Made by a program: the position numbers and the translations under genes. 10,229 bases of DNA from contig JAODGF010000087.1 of assembly GCA_025464645.1 (NCBI GenBank), forward strand, positions 1-10,229, in the 5' to 3' direction. Below, in pieces: positions 1 through 5,889 of the stretch. The notes below the pieces were generated by a model. It worked only from the letters and a program-made list of their open reading frames with translations, made no database searches and was not told the origin of the DNA. This DNA comes from Methanosarcinales archaeon. Its GTDB lineage: Archaea; Halobacteriota; Syntropharchaeia; Alkanophagales; Methanospirareceae. How positions within the stretch are numbered: the first letter of the stretch is position 1; every line of letters starts with the position of its first letter.

Positions 1-358
1 TGTTTATCGCTCTCGTCACTGTAATCAGCTTTATTGGCACCTTCCTTATCTTGTTCTCTGCTTCCAGAATATCTTCCACCGTTATCGTCCCCTTCTCTAT
101 CCTCTCGCGGTATTTCTGCAACCAATCCGGTCCCCGCCGCTCTGCTCTTTCTTTAACAGGCTCCGCCTTCTTCCCCCTACGCAAACCCGTAATTGGATAA
201 CCCATTGCATTTATCGCTCTCGCCACTGAGGATACTTTTATCGGCTTCTCCCTCGTCTTGTTCTCTGCTTCCAGAATATCCTCTACTGCTATCGCTCCTT
301 CATCTAATCCTTCTTTGTATTTCAGTATCCATTCCGGTGCCCTCTCTATCCTTCCCAT
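1..358 (-). CDS. Tandem-repeat hypothetical protein, 3' end beyond left edge
   Basis: The minus strand is open from an ATG at 358 to the window edge: 119 full codons with no stop. The protein starts MGRIERAPEW and consists of a module repeated with an exact 69-residue (207-bp) period. Residues 9-50 and 78-119 match at 25 of 42 positions and share the cores VEDILEAENK, PIK and RAIN; a basic linker (GLRRGKKAEPVKERAERRG) lies between. The first 120 bp of the two copies match at about 86 positions by hand count. The modules look alpha-helical, and the end of module 1 (VARAINAMGYPITGLRRGKK) could be a helix-turn-helix with a basic arm, but I recognise no family. Purine-rich tracts (AAAGGTGT at 378-371, GGAAGGGGAG at 368-359) precede the ATG. 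It is divergent from the small gene at 449. More repeats may lie outside the window. The coding call is secure because the reading frame and repeat register are preserved; the function is unknown. Confidence 0.8.
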   Translation of the reverse strand, partial: MGRIERAPEWILKYKEGLDEGAIAVEDILEAENKTREKPIKVSSVARAINAMGYPITGLRRGKKAEPVKERAERRGPDWLQKYRERIEKGTITVEDILEAENKIRKVPIKLITVTRAIN

Positions 359-390
359 CTCCCCTTCCTTACACCTTTATCATCCTTTCA

Positions 391-419
391 TTAAAATACT
401 ATTGCATCAATATAATAAA
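391..419. promoter_or_regulatory. Divergent AT-rich promoter pair
   Basis: The spacer between the two divergent genes holds an AT-rich core. On the minus strand TTTATTATAT (419-410) would start transcription about 25 nt downstream, near 389, leaving a leader of about 30 nt before the ATG at 358. On the plus strand TTAAAATACT (391-400) would start near 420, leaving about 28 nt before the ATT at 449. Neither is a perfect archaeal TATA box, and their order means the two transcripts may overlap at their 5' ends. Assigned by position and composition only. Confidence 0.35.
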
Positions 420-434
420 ACAAAAAATAAGAAA

Positions 435-443
435 GGTGGTGAT
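435..443 (+). promoter_or_regulatory. Near-consensus Shine-Dalgarno that selects an ATT start
   Basis: GGTGGTGAT matches the archaeal anti-SD complement GGAGGTGAT at 8 of 9 positions and ends 5 nt before the ATT at 449. No ATG, GTG or TTG lies at a usable distance: in this frame the next candidates are CTG at 473, ATG at 482 and TTG at 497. An in-frame TGA at 440-442 rules out any earlier start. The site therefore decides the start of the small gene. Confidence 0.7.
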
Positions 444-448
444 TTCAA

Positions 449-535
449 ATTCCCTGCGGAAAGAAGAGAAAGCTGGCAAAGATGCGGAAGCACAAGTTGA
501 AGAAGAGAAGGAAAAAGCTGAGATATAAGAAGTAA
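449..535 (+). CDS. 28-residue basic ribosomal-type mini-protein (AURKAIP1/COX24-like), ATT start
   Basis: Read from ATT as Met, the product begins MPCGKKRKLAKMRKHKLKKR and ends RKKLRYKK before TAA at 533-535: 28 residues, more than half Lys or Arg. It probably binds rRNA on the small subunit. From memory, it closely resembles the tiny bacterial proteins that begin MPSGKKRK, carry KM..HK near residue 12 and end in KK; these are usually annotated as AURKAIP1/COX24-domain proteins and are similar in kind to mycobacterial bS22. The P-x-GKKRK start coincides exactly with the ATT placed 5 nt after a strong SD, which is the main argument for the start. The alternative is ATG at 482, giving only 17 residues without the conserved head. 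It lies just upstream of the aIF5A gene and has its own terminator. A spurious Lys-rich open stretch is possible, but the SD, the family-like head and the terminator directly after the stop argue against that. It is distinct from eL41, which lacks the GKKRK head. Confidence 0.68.
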   Translation: MPCGKKRKLAKMRKHKLKKRRKKLRYKK

Positions 536-587
536 GCCGTTGAAGGCTTTCTATATCTTTCTTTCCTTTATTTATTTTTTATTTTAT
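534..587 (+). terminator. Hairpin plus T-rich tract after the mini-protein gene
   Basis: AAGCC (534-538) pairs with GGCTT (545-549) around a 6-nt loop, overlapping the stop codon, and a T-rich run of about 40 nt follows to 587. Archaeal termination relies mainly on oligo-T, so the T tract is the important part. It separates the mini-protein transcript from the aIF5A promoter. Confidence 0.6.
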
Positions 588-606
588 CTCATGTTCGGCA
601 GATCAA

Positions 607-623
607 CGAAAAGGATATAAATA
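607..623 (+). promoter_or_regulatory. BRE/TATA promoter of the aIF5A cluster
   Basis: CGAAAAGG (607-614) followed by ATATAAATA (615-623) is a good archaeal BRE plus TATA box. Initiation about 25 nt downstream would fall near 644, leaving a leader of about 30 nt before the ATG at 675. No comparably good TATA box is seen in the short gaps of the downstream genes, consistent with one transcript for 675-4250. Confidence 0.6.
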
Positions 624-674
624 AAGAAGGAGATTTAAGAGAGTGGAAAGAAAAAACAGTGGGGTAGATAAAAT

Positions 675-1064
675 ATGAAGGAGCTAGCAGAGGTGAGGAC
701 GCTAAAAGAAGGGAGATACGTTGTATTAGATGAAGAGCCGTGCACAATAACGAGCATAACGACTTCGAAGCCTGGAAAGCATGGAGCGGCGAAAGCGAGG
801 ATAGAGGGAATTGGTGTGTTTGACTCGCAAAAAAGAACGGCGATTCAGCCTGTTACTGCGAAGTTATACGTGCCAGTAATAGAGCGAAGAAGTGGTCAAG
901 TGCTTTCTGTTTCGGGAGACATAGCGCAAGTTATGGATATGGAAGATTATTCAACGATTGAAATAAGAATACCCGAGGAGCTGAAGGAGAAGGGACGGAT
1001 TGAATCGGGTAAGGAGATACCCTTTTTACGTTATGAGGAGAAATACAAAATAGATATGAAATGA
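675..1064 (+). CDS. Translation initiation factor aIF5A
   Basis: 129 residues, the normal archaeal length. aIF5A is the orthologue of eIF5A and bacterial EF-P; it binds near the ribosomal E site and relieves stalling during elongation, for example at proline runs. The hypusination loop SKPGKHGAAK is at residues 31-40, with Lys35 as the residue expected to be modified to hypusine or deoxyhypusine. The N-terminal SH3-like barrel (about 1-67) is followed by an OB-fold domain (about 70-129) opening with YVPVIERRSGQVLSV. The ATG at 675 gives the standard N-terminus; a GTGGGGT stretch about 10 nt upstream may serve as a weak RBS. It leads a run of five same-strand genes. Nothing is missing or broken. 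Deoxyhypusine synthase, needed for the modification, is not in this window. Confidence 0.97.
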   Translation: MKELAEVRTLKEGRYVVLDEEPCTITSITTSKPGKHGAAKARIEGIGVFDSQKRTAIQPVTAKLYVPVIERRSGQVLSVSGDIAQVMDMEDYSTIEIRIPEELKEKGRIESGKEIPFLRYEEKYKIDMK

Positions 1065-1109
1065 GAAGATATAGTAAGGTATGGAACAGAAATAAAAAAG
1101 GGGGATAGA

Positions 1110-1367
1110 ATGGCTGAGAAGAAGTTAATAGGGAAAATTACGCATTTTTTCTCGAAGATAGGCGTTGCGGTGATAGAGTTGAGTGATGATATAAGAGTCG
1201 GGGACAGGATAAGAATAGAGGGAGCTACAACATCGCTCGAGCAGGTTGTGGAGTCAATGGAGATAGAGAATGAAAAAGTTGAGCTTGCCAGTAGGGGGCA
1301 GTCAATAGGGCTGAAAGTGAAAGATAGGGTAAGGGTACATGATAACGTGTACAAAATAATAGAATAA
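1110..1367 (+). CDS. EF-Tu domain-2-like small protein (translation elongation factor-like)
   Basis: 85 residues that look like an isolated beta-barrel of the EF-Tu/IF2 domain 2 type: GKITHFFSKIGVAVIEL (8-24), DDIRVGDRIRIEG (26-38), then ESMEIENEKVELASRGQSIGLKV (48-70) and DRVRVHDNVYKI (72-83). The G-x-I-x-H-F-F-x-K-I-x-V-A opening and the RGQSIGLKV strand are typical of short archaeal and bacterial proteins annotated as translation elongation factor-like. There is no GTPase domain, so it is not a factor by itself; the family's exact role is not established to my knowledge. A purine-rich AAAAGGGGGAT site sits just before the ATG, and the gap to the aIF5A stop is 45 nt, which suggests cotranscription. 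Confidence 0.85.
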   Translation: MAEKKLIGKITHFFSKIGVAVIELSDDIRVGDRIRIEGATTSLEQVVESMEIENEKVELASRGQSIGLKVKDRVRVHDNVYKIIE

Positions 1368-1424
1368 CGAGCAGGAAAAAGTGGTTTTGCGGTTCTGGTG
1401 AAAGTCATGTAGAAGTGAAGCAAA

Positions 1425-2282
1425 ATGGAGAAGAGAGAAGGGGAGCAAATAAAAATCAGGGATATAATGATAGAAGATGTCGCTTACGTGACAGTGCCGG
1501 GTACGCGAGAGGAGATAATGGAGATATGCAAAGAAAGATACATCTCAGGGGTTCCGGTTGTTAAAGAAGGGAAAGTAGTGGGCGTAGTTACGAGACAGGA
1601 TTTGCTAAGAAATCCCGATGAGGAGCAAATAGCGTTATTGATGAGTAGAAACCCTATTACGATCGGTCCAGAAGCAACCATTGCAGAAGCGGCGAGGACA
1701 ATCCTCTCGTATAGAATTCGCCGTTTGCCCGTGGTGGAGGAAGAGAGGCTTGTTGGGATAATCACAGTGGCAGACATCGTCAGGAAAATAGCGGAGATGG
1801 GCTATAAAGCGCCCATAGCTAATTACATAGGAGATAAGACCATAGCAATATGGGATGAAATGCCTCTATCCGTTGCAGGTCGAATAATGGAGCTTGGACG
1901 AGTAAAAGCAGTTCCAGTTCTGAATTTGGAACTCGAACTGGTTGGACTGATAACAGACCGTGATTTGATAAATGCCGCGGCAATAGAGGATGAAACTGAA
2001 CATTCTGACCTATCTTTAGGTGCTGACGAAGACGAATGGACATGGGAGGGGATGAGAGATACGATGAAATTGTATTACGATGTGTCAAAGATGAAATTAC
2101 CTGATAAGCTTGTGAGGGAAGTAATGGTAAAGGAGGTGGTTACTGCGACTCGTAATTGTGAGGTGAGTGAATGTGCGACGAAGATGAGCGAAAATAAGTT
2201 CGATCAGCTTCCTGTTGTCTCCACAAGGGGTAAATTGACCGGCATTCTACTCGATAGGGATCTTCTGAAGGTTTTGGTATAG
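1425..2282 (+). CDS. Four-CBS-domain protein, probable nucleotide sensor
   Basis: 285 residues made almost wholly of CBS motifs: CBS1 about 11-65 (IRDIMIEDV ... GVVTRQDLL), CBS2 about 70-124 (LLMSRNPITI ... LVGIITVADIV), CBS3 about 133-186 (NYIGDKTIAI ... LVGLITDRDLI) and CBS4 about 229-285 (LVREVMVKEVV ... TGILLDRDLL). An acidic insert (about 187-225, rich in Asp, Glu and Trp) separates CBS3 from CBS4. Paired CBS motifs form Bateman modules that usually bind AMP, ADP, ATP or SAM; the T-x-x-D signatures TRQD, TVAD, TDRD and LDRD at the strand ends fit this. No catalytic domain is fused, so it probably regulates a partner in trans. The partner is unknown, and the setting between translation genes only hints at energy-linked control. 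The RBS is weak (GAAGTGA about 8 nt upstream). Four-CBS proteins are common in archaea, so no gene symbol is justified. Confidence 0.92.
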   Translation: MEKREGEQIKIRDIMIEDVAYVTVPGTREEIMEICKERYISGVPVVKEGKVVGVVTRQDLLRNPDEEQIALLMSRNPITIGPEATIAEAARTILSYRIRRLPVVEEERLVGIITVADIVRKIAEMGYKAPIANYIGDKTIAIWDEMPLSVAGRIMELGRVKAVPVLNLELELVGLITDRDLINAAAIEDETEHSDLSLGADEDEWTWEGMRDTMKLYYDVSKMKLPDKLVREVMVKEVVTATRNCEVSECATKMSENKFDQLPVVSTRGKLTGILLDRDLLKVLV

Positions 2283-2285
2283 TGT

Positions 2286-2292
2286 AGGAGGG
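2286..2292 (+). promoter_or_regulatory. Strong ribosome binding site AGGAGGG
   Basis: AGGAGGG ends 7 nt before the ATG at 2300 and supports both that start and the reality of the otherwise unrecognised gene. It begins 3 nt after the stop of the CBS gene, so the two are likely cotranscribed. Confidence 0.75.
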
Positions 2293-2299
2293 AATAAAA

Positions 2300-2749
2300 A
2301 TGGGCTTTTTTGGAGGGCTTTTCAAACAGCGAAGAACGCGGTATGAGATGGACGAAGATGAAAAATTTTATCTGATGAGTTGTTCCGACCTGCTGGGGGA
2401 AATAACATCCGTTATAGATGGCATAGTAGTGATGCATGATTTCTTCTGGGAGAAAATCGCAGAGAGTAAATATGAAAAGGAGATGAGAAAGTGTGGAGAT
2501 GCTACGAAGAGTACACTCAGCGAGGCTGAGTATATTAAGGCGCCAGACCGGTTTAAAGAGATGCATGAGCACCTTGTGAAGGGGCTCAGATATTTTGAGG
2601 ATTCGTACAGAGAATCTTTGGTCTATTTAACAGATAAGCAAAGGGGGCATATAGCTAAAGCGATAGAATTAGCGCTGTTAGGGAGTGCAGAGCTTAGGGA
2701 TGGGAACAAGCAGTGGGAGAAGATAAAGGAGAAGGCGAGGATAGAGTAG
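2300..2749 (+). CDS. Conserved-looking helical hypothetical protein
   Basis: 149 residues; I do not recognise the family. The N-terminus MGFFGGLFKQRR is short, amphipathic and basic and might touch a membrane or partner, but it is neither a signal peptide nor a full membrane segment. The rest appears entirely alpha-helical and highly charged: a helix from about 18 to 60, a segment about 60-80, then helices about 82-111 and 112-147. The second half (APDRFKEMHEHLV at 81-93, AKAIELALLGSAELRDG at 119-135) has heptad-like hydrophobic spacing suggesting a small helical bundle. A strong AGGAGGG site, a 17-nt gap after the CBS gene and a 28-nt gap before glyS place it inside the cluster. A link to translation or to the CBS sensor is a guess from position alone. 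Confidence 0.85.
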   Translation: MGFFGGLFKQRRTRYEMDEDEKFYLMSCSDLLGEITSVIDGIVVMHDFFWEKIAESKYEKEMRKCGDATKSTLSEAEYIKAPDRFKEMHEHLVKGLRYFEDSYRESLVYLTDKQRGHIAKAIELALLGSAELRDGNKQWEKIKEKARIE

Positions 2750-2777
2750 CGCTGAATGCAAAAGTATAAAATGAGAA

Positions 2778-4250
2778 ATGGCGAGTGCTGGTAGTAAAGA
2801 GAGGAGCAGAGACGGAATAGCAGAACTTGCACGTAGAAGAGGATTCTTGTGGCTGGCTTTCGAGATATACGGAGGTGCAGCGGGCTTCTATGACTACGGT
2901 CCTTTAGGTGCGATGCTGAAGAGGAGGGTGGAAGAGGCATGGAGGAATTTTTATTTGAAAGAAGGCTTTTATGAGATAGAAACAACGAACGTAGCTCCGA
3001 GGGAGATATTTGAGGCATCTGGACACTTAGAGAGTTTTACCGATAGGGCTGTGGTGTGCAAGCACTGCAAGAGCTTTTTTCGTGTGAGTGAAGGTGTAGA
3101 TGTGCATGAGAAATGCCCTGAATGCGGTGGAGAGCTTGAATCAGCAGGGGAGTTCAATCTGATGTTCCAAACGAGAATAGGCGTGCCAAAGGGAGAAAGG
3201 GATGAAGAAGCGCAAAAGAAAAGCGAAGGTTATCTGAGACCAGAGACAGCGCAGGGTATTTTCCTCAATTTCCAACGATTGCTGCGGTTCAACCGGGATA
3301 AGTTGCCCTTTGGTGTGATACAAATAGGAAAGGCGTATAGGAACGAGATTTCACCAAGGAAGAGCCTTATTCGGCTGCGTGAGTTCACAATGGCAGAGGC
3401 GGAGGTTTTTGTAGTTCCGGGAGAGAAAAGCGACCATCCGGGGTTCGATGAGGTAAAGGATAGGAAGCTATGGTTTGTTCCAAGTGATGGAGAAGAAGGA
3501 GAAAAGAGTGTACAGGAAGCAGTAAGGAGCGGGATAATTGCAAATGAGTATCTGGGCTATCACATAGCGAAGGTAGAGGAATTTCTGAAGAGAATAGGCA
3601 TTCCGCAGGATAAACTTAGATTCAGGCAGCATAGGCAGGATGAGATGGCGCATTATGCGAGGGATTGCTGGGACGCGGAGTTCTTTAGCGACAGATATGG
3701 ATGGATGGAGATTGTGGGTGTGGCGGATAGAGGAGATTATGACCTTTCGTCACATGCATCACATTCGAATACAGATATGGGCGTGCATGTCCAGATGCAA
3801 GCCCGAGCGGGTGAAGCAGAGAAGACAAAGATAATACCGCATGTGATTGAACCCTCGTATGGAATAGACCGGATAATTTATGCCCTGTTGGAAAGTTCTT
3901 TTTACGAAGAGCAAGTGGGAAAAGAAAAGAGAAAAGTGTTGAGGTTTAAAAACGAGATAGCGCCGATAATAGCGGCTGTTTTCCCGTTGCTTAACCGGGA
4001 TGAATTGAAGAACAAAGCAAGGGAGGTATTCCAGCAGTTAAGGAATGAGTTAATATTCGTTGAATATGACGATTCAGGCAGTATTGGCAGGAGGTATCGG
4101 CGTCAGGATGAGATAGGCACGCCTTATTGCATTACCATAGATTATGAAACGCTGGAGGATGATACGGTGACAATAAGGGAAAGGGATACAATGAAGCAAG
4201 TTAGGGTTCCGATAGGGGAAGTAAAAGATGTGTTGGTGGTTGCATTGTGA
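2778..4250 (+). CDS. glyS: Glycyl-tRNA synthetase, archaeal/eukaryotic alpha2 type
   Basis: 490 residues; a class II aminoacyl-tRNA synthetase that activates glycine with ATP and charges tRNA-Gly in the cytoplasm. Visible landmarks: the N-terminal catalytic opening FEIYGGAAGFYDYGPLG (28-44), a zinc ribbon with Cys94, Cys97, Cys113 and Cys116 (CKHC ... CPEC), GYLRPETAQGIF (151-162), motif 2 AYRNEISPRKSLIRLREF (186-203) with Arg188, the glycine-binding MAEAEVF region, and motif 3 PSYGIDRIIYALLE (359-372) with Arg365. The anticodon-binding domain runs from about 394 to the end (GSIGRRYRRQDEIGTPY at 434-450). It is at the short end for the family, mainly because insertions are small; no motif is missing. 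The ATG at 2778 gives a sensible N-terminus although no strong RBS precedes it. Last gene of the plus-strand cluster; its stop lies 7 nt from the convergent hyuB stop. Confidence 0.97.
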   Translation: MASAGSKERSRDGIAELARRRGFLWLAFEIYGGAAGFYDYGPLGAMLKRRVEEAWRNFYLKEGFYEIETTNVAPREIFEASGHLESFTDRAVVCKHCKSFFRVSEGVDVHEKCPECGGELESAGEFNLMFQTRIGVPKGERDEEAQKKSEGYLRPETAQGIFLNFQRLLRFNRDKLPFGVIQIGKAYRNEISPRKSLIRLREFTMAEAEVFVVPGEKSDHPGFDEVKDRKLWFVPSDGEEGEKSVQEAVRSGIIANEYLGYHIAKVEEFLKRIGIPQDKLRFRQHRQDEMAHYARDCWDAEFFSDRYGWMEIVGVADRGDYDLSSHASHSNTDMGVHVQMQARAGEAEKTKIIPHVIEPSYGIDRIIYALLESSFYEEQVGKEKRKVLRFKNEIAPIIAAVFPLLNRDELKNKAREVFQQLRNELIFVEYDDSGSIGRRYRRQDEIGTPYCITIDYETLEDDTVTIRERDTMKQVRVPIGEVKDVLVVAL

Positions 4251-4270
4251 ACAAATTTTAACAAATTTTG
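4251..4270. repeat. 10-bp tandem direct repeat at the glyS/hyuB junction
   Basis: ACAAATTTTA is followed at once by ACAAATTTTG. The pair covers the 7-nt gap between the convergent genes and the last codons of hyuB, supplying the hyuB stop. No hairpin or long T tract is present, so termination here would be weak in both directions. It could mark a recombination junction. Confidence 0.5.
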
Positions 4271-5889
4271 ATAAGGAGTCCACTTTTAAGGTCTTTTGTT
4301 ATTAATTCCCTGTTCCTCTCTTTTGGGTCTCCATAACCTCCTGCACCTGGTGACCCTATAACCCACGTATCCCCCTTTTTCATGGTCTTGGCGTCCTTGG
4401 ACCTTAGCTTTATCTTTTTCCCCTTTCTAAGGATGTAACTCTCACCACATGTGCCCTCCATGCCCCCTTTCAGACCATATGGGCTTAGGACATGCCTTTC
4501 TGCAAGGATTGATACCTTCATCTCATTTGCCAAAAGCTTTATCCTTCTTTCTATCCCACAGCCTCCCCGATATTTACCAAGCCCCCCTGTGTTCTCCCTT
4601 AAGGCATACCTTTCTATCCTTATAGGAAATTTTTCCTCCAATGCTTCTATCGGTGTATTTTGGGTATTAGTCATGTGACAATGAATCCCATCGATGCCAT
4701 CTTTATTGTACCTTGCCCCAAATCCACCTCCCAGTGTTTCATAATAAGCAAAACCCTCATTTGTCTCTGGATGGATTCCACCCATGGCTATGTTTGTCAT
4801 TGAACCATTACAGGCGGCAATAACCCTTTCAGGGACTGCCTTTGCCAGGGCACCTAGCAAAACATCTACTATCCTTTGAGATGTCTCAACATTTCCACCA
4901 GCCACTGGTGCAGGGAAATCGGGATTTACTAAAGTGCCTTTAGGGGCATTTATTTTTAATGGTCGGTAATGCCCACTATTTGGTGGGATTGTTGGATCTG
5001 TTATGCACCTTAAAACATAGTATGCTGCAGAGATTGTTACCGGCAAAACCGCATTTATTGGTCCCTTTGCCTGTTTATCTGTCTCTGAAAAGTCAAACTT
5101 CATGTCCTTTCCTTTTACAGTGACATTCACATGGATTTTAAACACTCTATCCTCAATACCATCACCCTCCATATAATCGGAAAATTCATACTGACCGTCT
5201 GGTATCTCCTCAATCTCAAGCCTTGTCCTCCTTTCTGAATAGTTCATAAGCTCTTCTATATACTCTATAACTGTATCCAGACCATATTTATTTATGAGCT
5301 CAATAAATCTCCTTCCTGCAATCAGGTTTGCAGCTACTTGCGCTCTCAGGTCTCCAGCCCTCTCTTTAGGCGTTCTGGTATTTGCAAGTATCAATTTTAA
5401 TATCCCATCATTTGGTGTTCCTCTTTCATATAGCTTTACGGGGGGAATCCTCAGACCCTCCTGGATTATCTCTGTTGCATTCCCACTCATGCTTCCCGGG
5501 GAAATCCCACCAACATCTGCGTGATGCGCCCTGTTTGCACTAAACGCCACTATATTTCCCTTATAATAAATAGGGGATATAAGAGTAATGTCTGGTAGGT
5601 GTGTACCCCCCTTGTAGGGGTCGTTCAGGATTATCTGATCCCCTTCTTCTATATTATCTATCCCAAAATCTTCCAATGCCTGCTTAACTGAAAATATCAT
5701 TGAACCAAGATGGACAGGGAGGTGCTCTGCCTGGGATACCATCCTGCAATCTATATCAAAGATAGCACATGAAAAATCATTCCTCTCCTTTATATTAGGT
5801 GAATAGGATGCCCTTTTAAGGGTTACCCCCATCTCCTCACTTATCCCAATCAAGGAATTTTTCATAACTTCTAAGGTTATTGGATCCAT
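4258..5889 (-). CDS. hyuB: Hydantoinase B / oxoprolinase family subunit (HyuB-like)
   Basis: 543 residues of the HyuB family, the partner of HyuA in ATP-dependent N-methylhydantoinases, 5-oxoprolinases and, with a third subunit, acetone or acetophenone carboxylases. Landmarks: the start DPITLEVMKNSLIGISEEMG (2-21), the metal-site regions NDPYKGGTHLPD (89-100) and ANRAHHADVGG (118-128), NPDFPAPVAGGNVETSQR (322-339), ERHVLSPYGLKGG (464-476) and the C-terminal PGAGGYGDPKERN (514-526). The start is clear: ATG at 5889 overlaps the end of hyuA by 13 bp and GGAGGTAGG lies just upstream inside hyuA, so the pair is translationally coupled. Homologues usually continue past GGYGDP for several tens of residues, typically ending near a YGV motif; here the protein stops 21 residues on with the unusual tail LKSGLLIKIC at the AT repeat beside glyS, suggesting a shortened end. 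No small carboxylase gamma subunit is adjacent, which favours a hydantoinase or oxoprolinase. The substrate cannot be told from sequence. Confidence 0.93.
   Translation of the reverse strand: MDPITLEVMKNSLIGISEEMGVTLKRASYSPNIKERNDFSCAIFDIDCRMVSQAEHLPVHLGSMIFSVKQALEDFGIDNIEEGDQIILNDPYKGGTHLPDITLISPIYYKGNIVAFSANRAHHADVGGISPGSMSGNATEIIQEGLRIPPVKLYERGTPNDGILKLILANTRTPKERAGDLRAQVAANLIAGRRFIELINKYGLDTVIEYIEELMNYSERRTRLEIEEIPDGQYEFSDYMEGDGIEDRVFKIHVNVTVKGKDMKFDFSETDKQAKGPINAVLPVTISAAYYVLRCITDPTIPPNSGHYRPLKINAPKGTLVNPDFPAPVAGGNVETSQRIVDVLLGALAKAVPERVIAACNGSMTNIAMGGIHPETNEGFAYYETLGGGFGARYNKDGIDGIHCHMTNTQNTPIEALEEKFPIRIERYALRENTGGLGKYRGGCGIERRIKLLANEMKVSILAERHVLSPYGLKGGMEGTCGESYILRKGKKIKLRSKDAKTMKKGDTWVIGSPGAGGYGDPKERNRELITKDLKSGLLIKIC

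Noticed and set aside
193..528. A 111-codon plus-strand open frame opposite the repeat protein and through the mini-gene
   Set aside because: It lies antisense to the repeat-protein gene and out of frame with the mini-protein; the Ser/Leu/Pro-rich product is what the reverse of a Glu/Lys-rich gene gives.
1031..1423. 130-codon minus-strand open frame opposite the EF-like gene
   Set aside because: Shadow of a well supported plus-strand gene; hydrophobic Ser-rich product with no family features.
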